Assembly (NCBI GenBank): GCA_046295655.1
Contig: JBKBMT010000112.1
Span: 1 to 6,100, forward strand
Source: JBKBMT01 sp046295655
Lineage (GTDB): Bacteria > Pseudomonadota > Alphaproteobacteria > Rhodobacterales > Rhodobacteraceae
Direction of reading: 5' to 3'
DNA length: 6,100 bases
Shown here: piece after piece, positions 6,057-6,100 of the stretch
Layout: every line of letters begins with the position of its first letter
Numbering within the stretch: position 1 is the stretch's first letter
Notes under the pieces: generated by a model
Databases searched by the model: none
Told to the model about the DNA's origin: nothing
The model's input: the letters and a program-made list of their open reading frames with translations, nothing else
Translations under genes and position numbers: made by a program

Positions 6057-6100
6057 CTGGGTGCCTTCCTCGTAGCGGACGGAATAGCCGAAGCCCGCGT
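5973..6100 (-). pseudogene. Transglutaminase-like protein fragment, apparently truncated after its catalytic cysteine
   Basis: Reading leftwards from 6098 in one frame gives GFGYSVRYEEGTQSPAQTLS followed by GSCRDLAWLFIEAVRRLG, ending at 5973. This matches the bacterial transglutaminase-like (papain-like cysteine protease fold) core: the EEGTQSPAQTL strand-loop and the catalytic cysteine (codon 6020-6018) in GSCRD at the start of a helix. Family members continue with an ARFVSGYL-like strand and then the catalytic His and Asp (an HAW-type motif). Here the next residues are HVRGRAGIGQPQ, the exact antisense of the aminotransferase gene, with no such motifs. The frame stays open down to 4890 only because it is in register with aminotransferase codons that avoid TTA, CTA and TCA, so its length is not evidence of coding. 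The 5' part lies beyond the window. Alternatives are a very short natural C-terminus (unlikely) or an assembly chimera. Confidence 0.6.

Noticed and set aside
1..6100. tRNA, rRNA, CRISPR array, insertion sequence or riboswitch
   Set aside because: No cloverleaf-like tRNA, rRNA stretch, regularly spaced repeat, transposase motif or riboswitch core was recognised by eye on either strand. Covariance-model searches could not be run.

Overview
The window is very GC-rich, with strong G/C third-position codon bias. Its best-resolved block is a cytochrome c maturation cluster in the order ccmA-ccmB-ccmC-ccmD-ccmG. This order is well known from alphaproteobacteria (helABCDX of Rhodobacter capsulatus). 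A member of the Rhodobacterales or a close relative is the most likely source. That assignment rests on gene order and protein character, not on a database search.

Layout from left to right: (1) the 5' part of a PLP-dependent threonine/serine dehydratase on the minus strand, running off the left edge; (2) a divergent gap of about 100 bp; (3) a plus-strand operon of five genes for haem export and handling and apocytochrome thiol reduction (ccmA, ccmB, ccmC, ccmD, ccmG), with its last three genes overlapping; (4) a 211-bp convergent gap with several inverted and direct repeats; (5) a minus-strand periplasmic DsbA-family thiol-disulfide protein of the ScsC/Com1 type; (6) a 110-bp divergent gap with an inverted repeat centred on TTGACC; (7) a plus-strand class I/II aminotransferase; (8) at the right edge, on the minus strand, part of a transglutaminase-like protein whose family resemblance stops abruptly inside the 3' end of the aminotransferase.

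How the genes work together: CcmA and CcmB form the ABC module that, with CcmC and CcmD, loads haem onto CcmE and releases it. CcmG keeps the CXXCH cysteines of apocytochrome c reduced in the periplasm. The neighbouring ScsC/Com1-like protein also handles periplasmic thiols, so the middle of the window is a redox and envelope-protein maturation region. ccmE, ccmF and ccmH are not in the window and must be encoded elsewhere. The two PLP enzymes at the flanks look like ordinary amino-acid metabolism genes with no evident link to cytochrome maturation.

The most unusual point is the right-hand junction. The aminotransferase reading frame keeps its family character almost to its expected end and then runs about 20 residues through the antisense strand of a transglutaminase fragment. 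That fragment retains its catalytic cysteine but has no recognisable continuation. The switch lies in about 20 bp containing a perfect 7-bp inverted repeat, which suggests a rearrangement scar or an assembly chimera. No new multigene system is evident; the rest is conventional.
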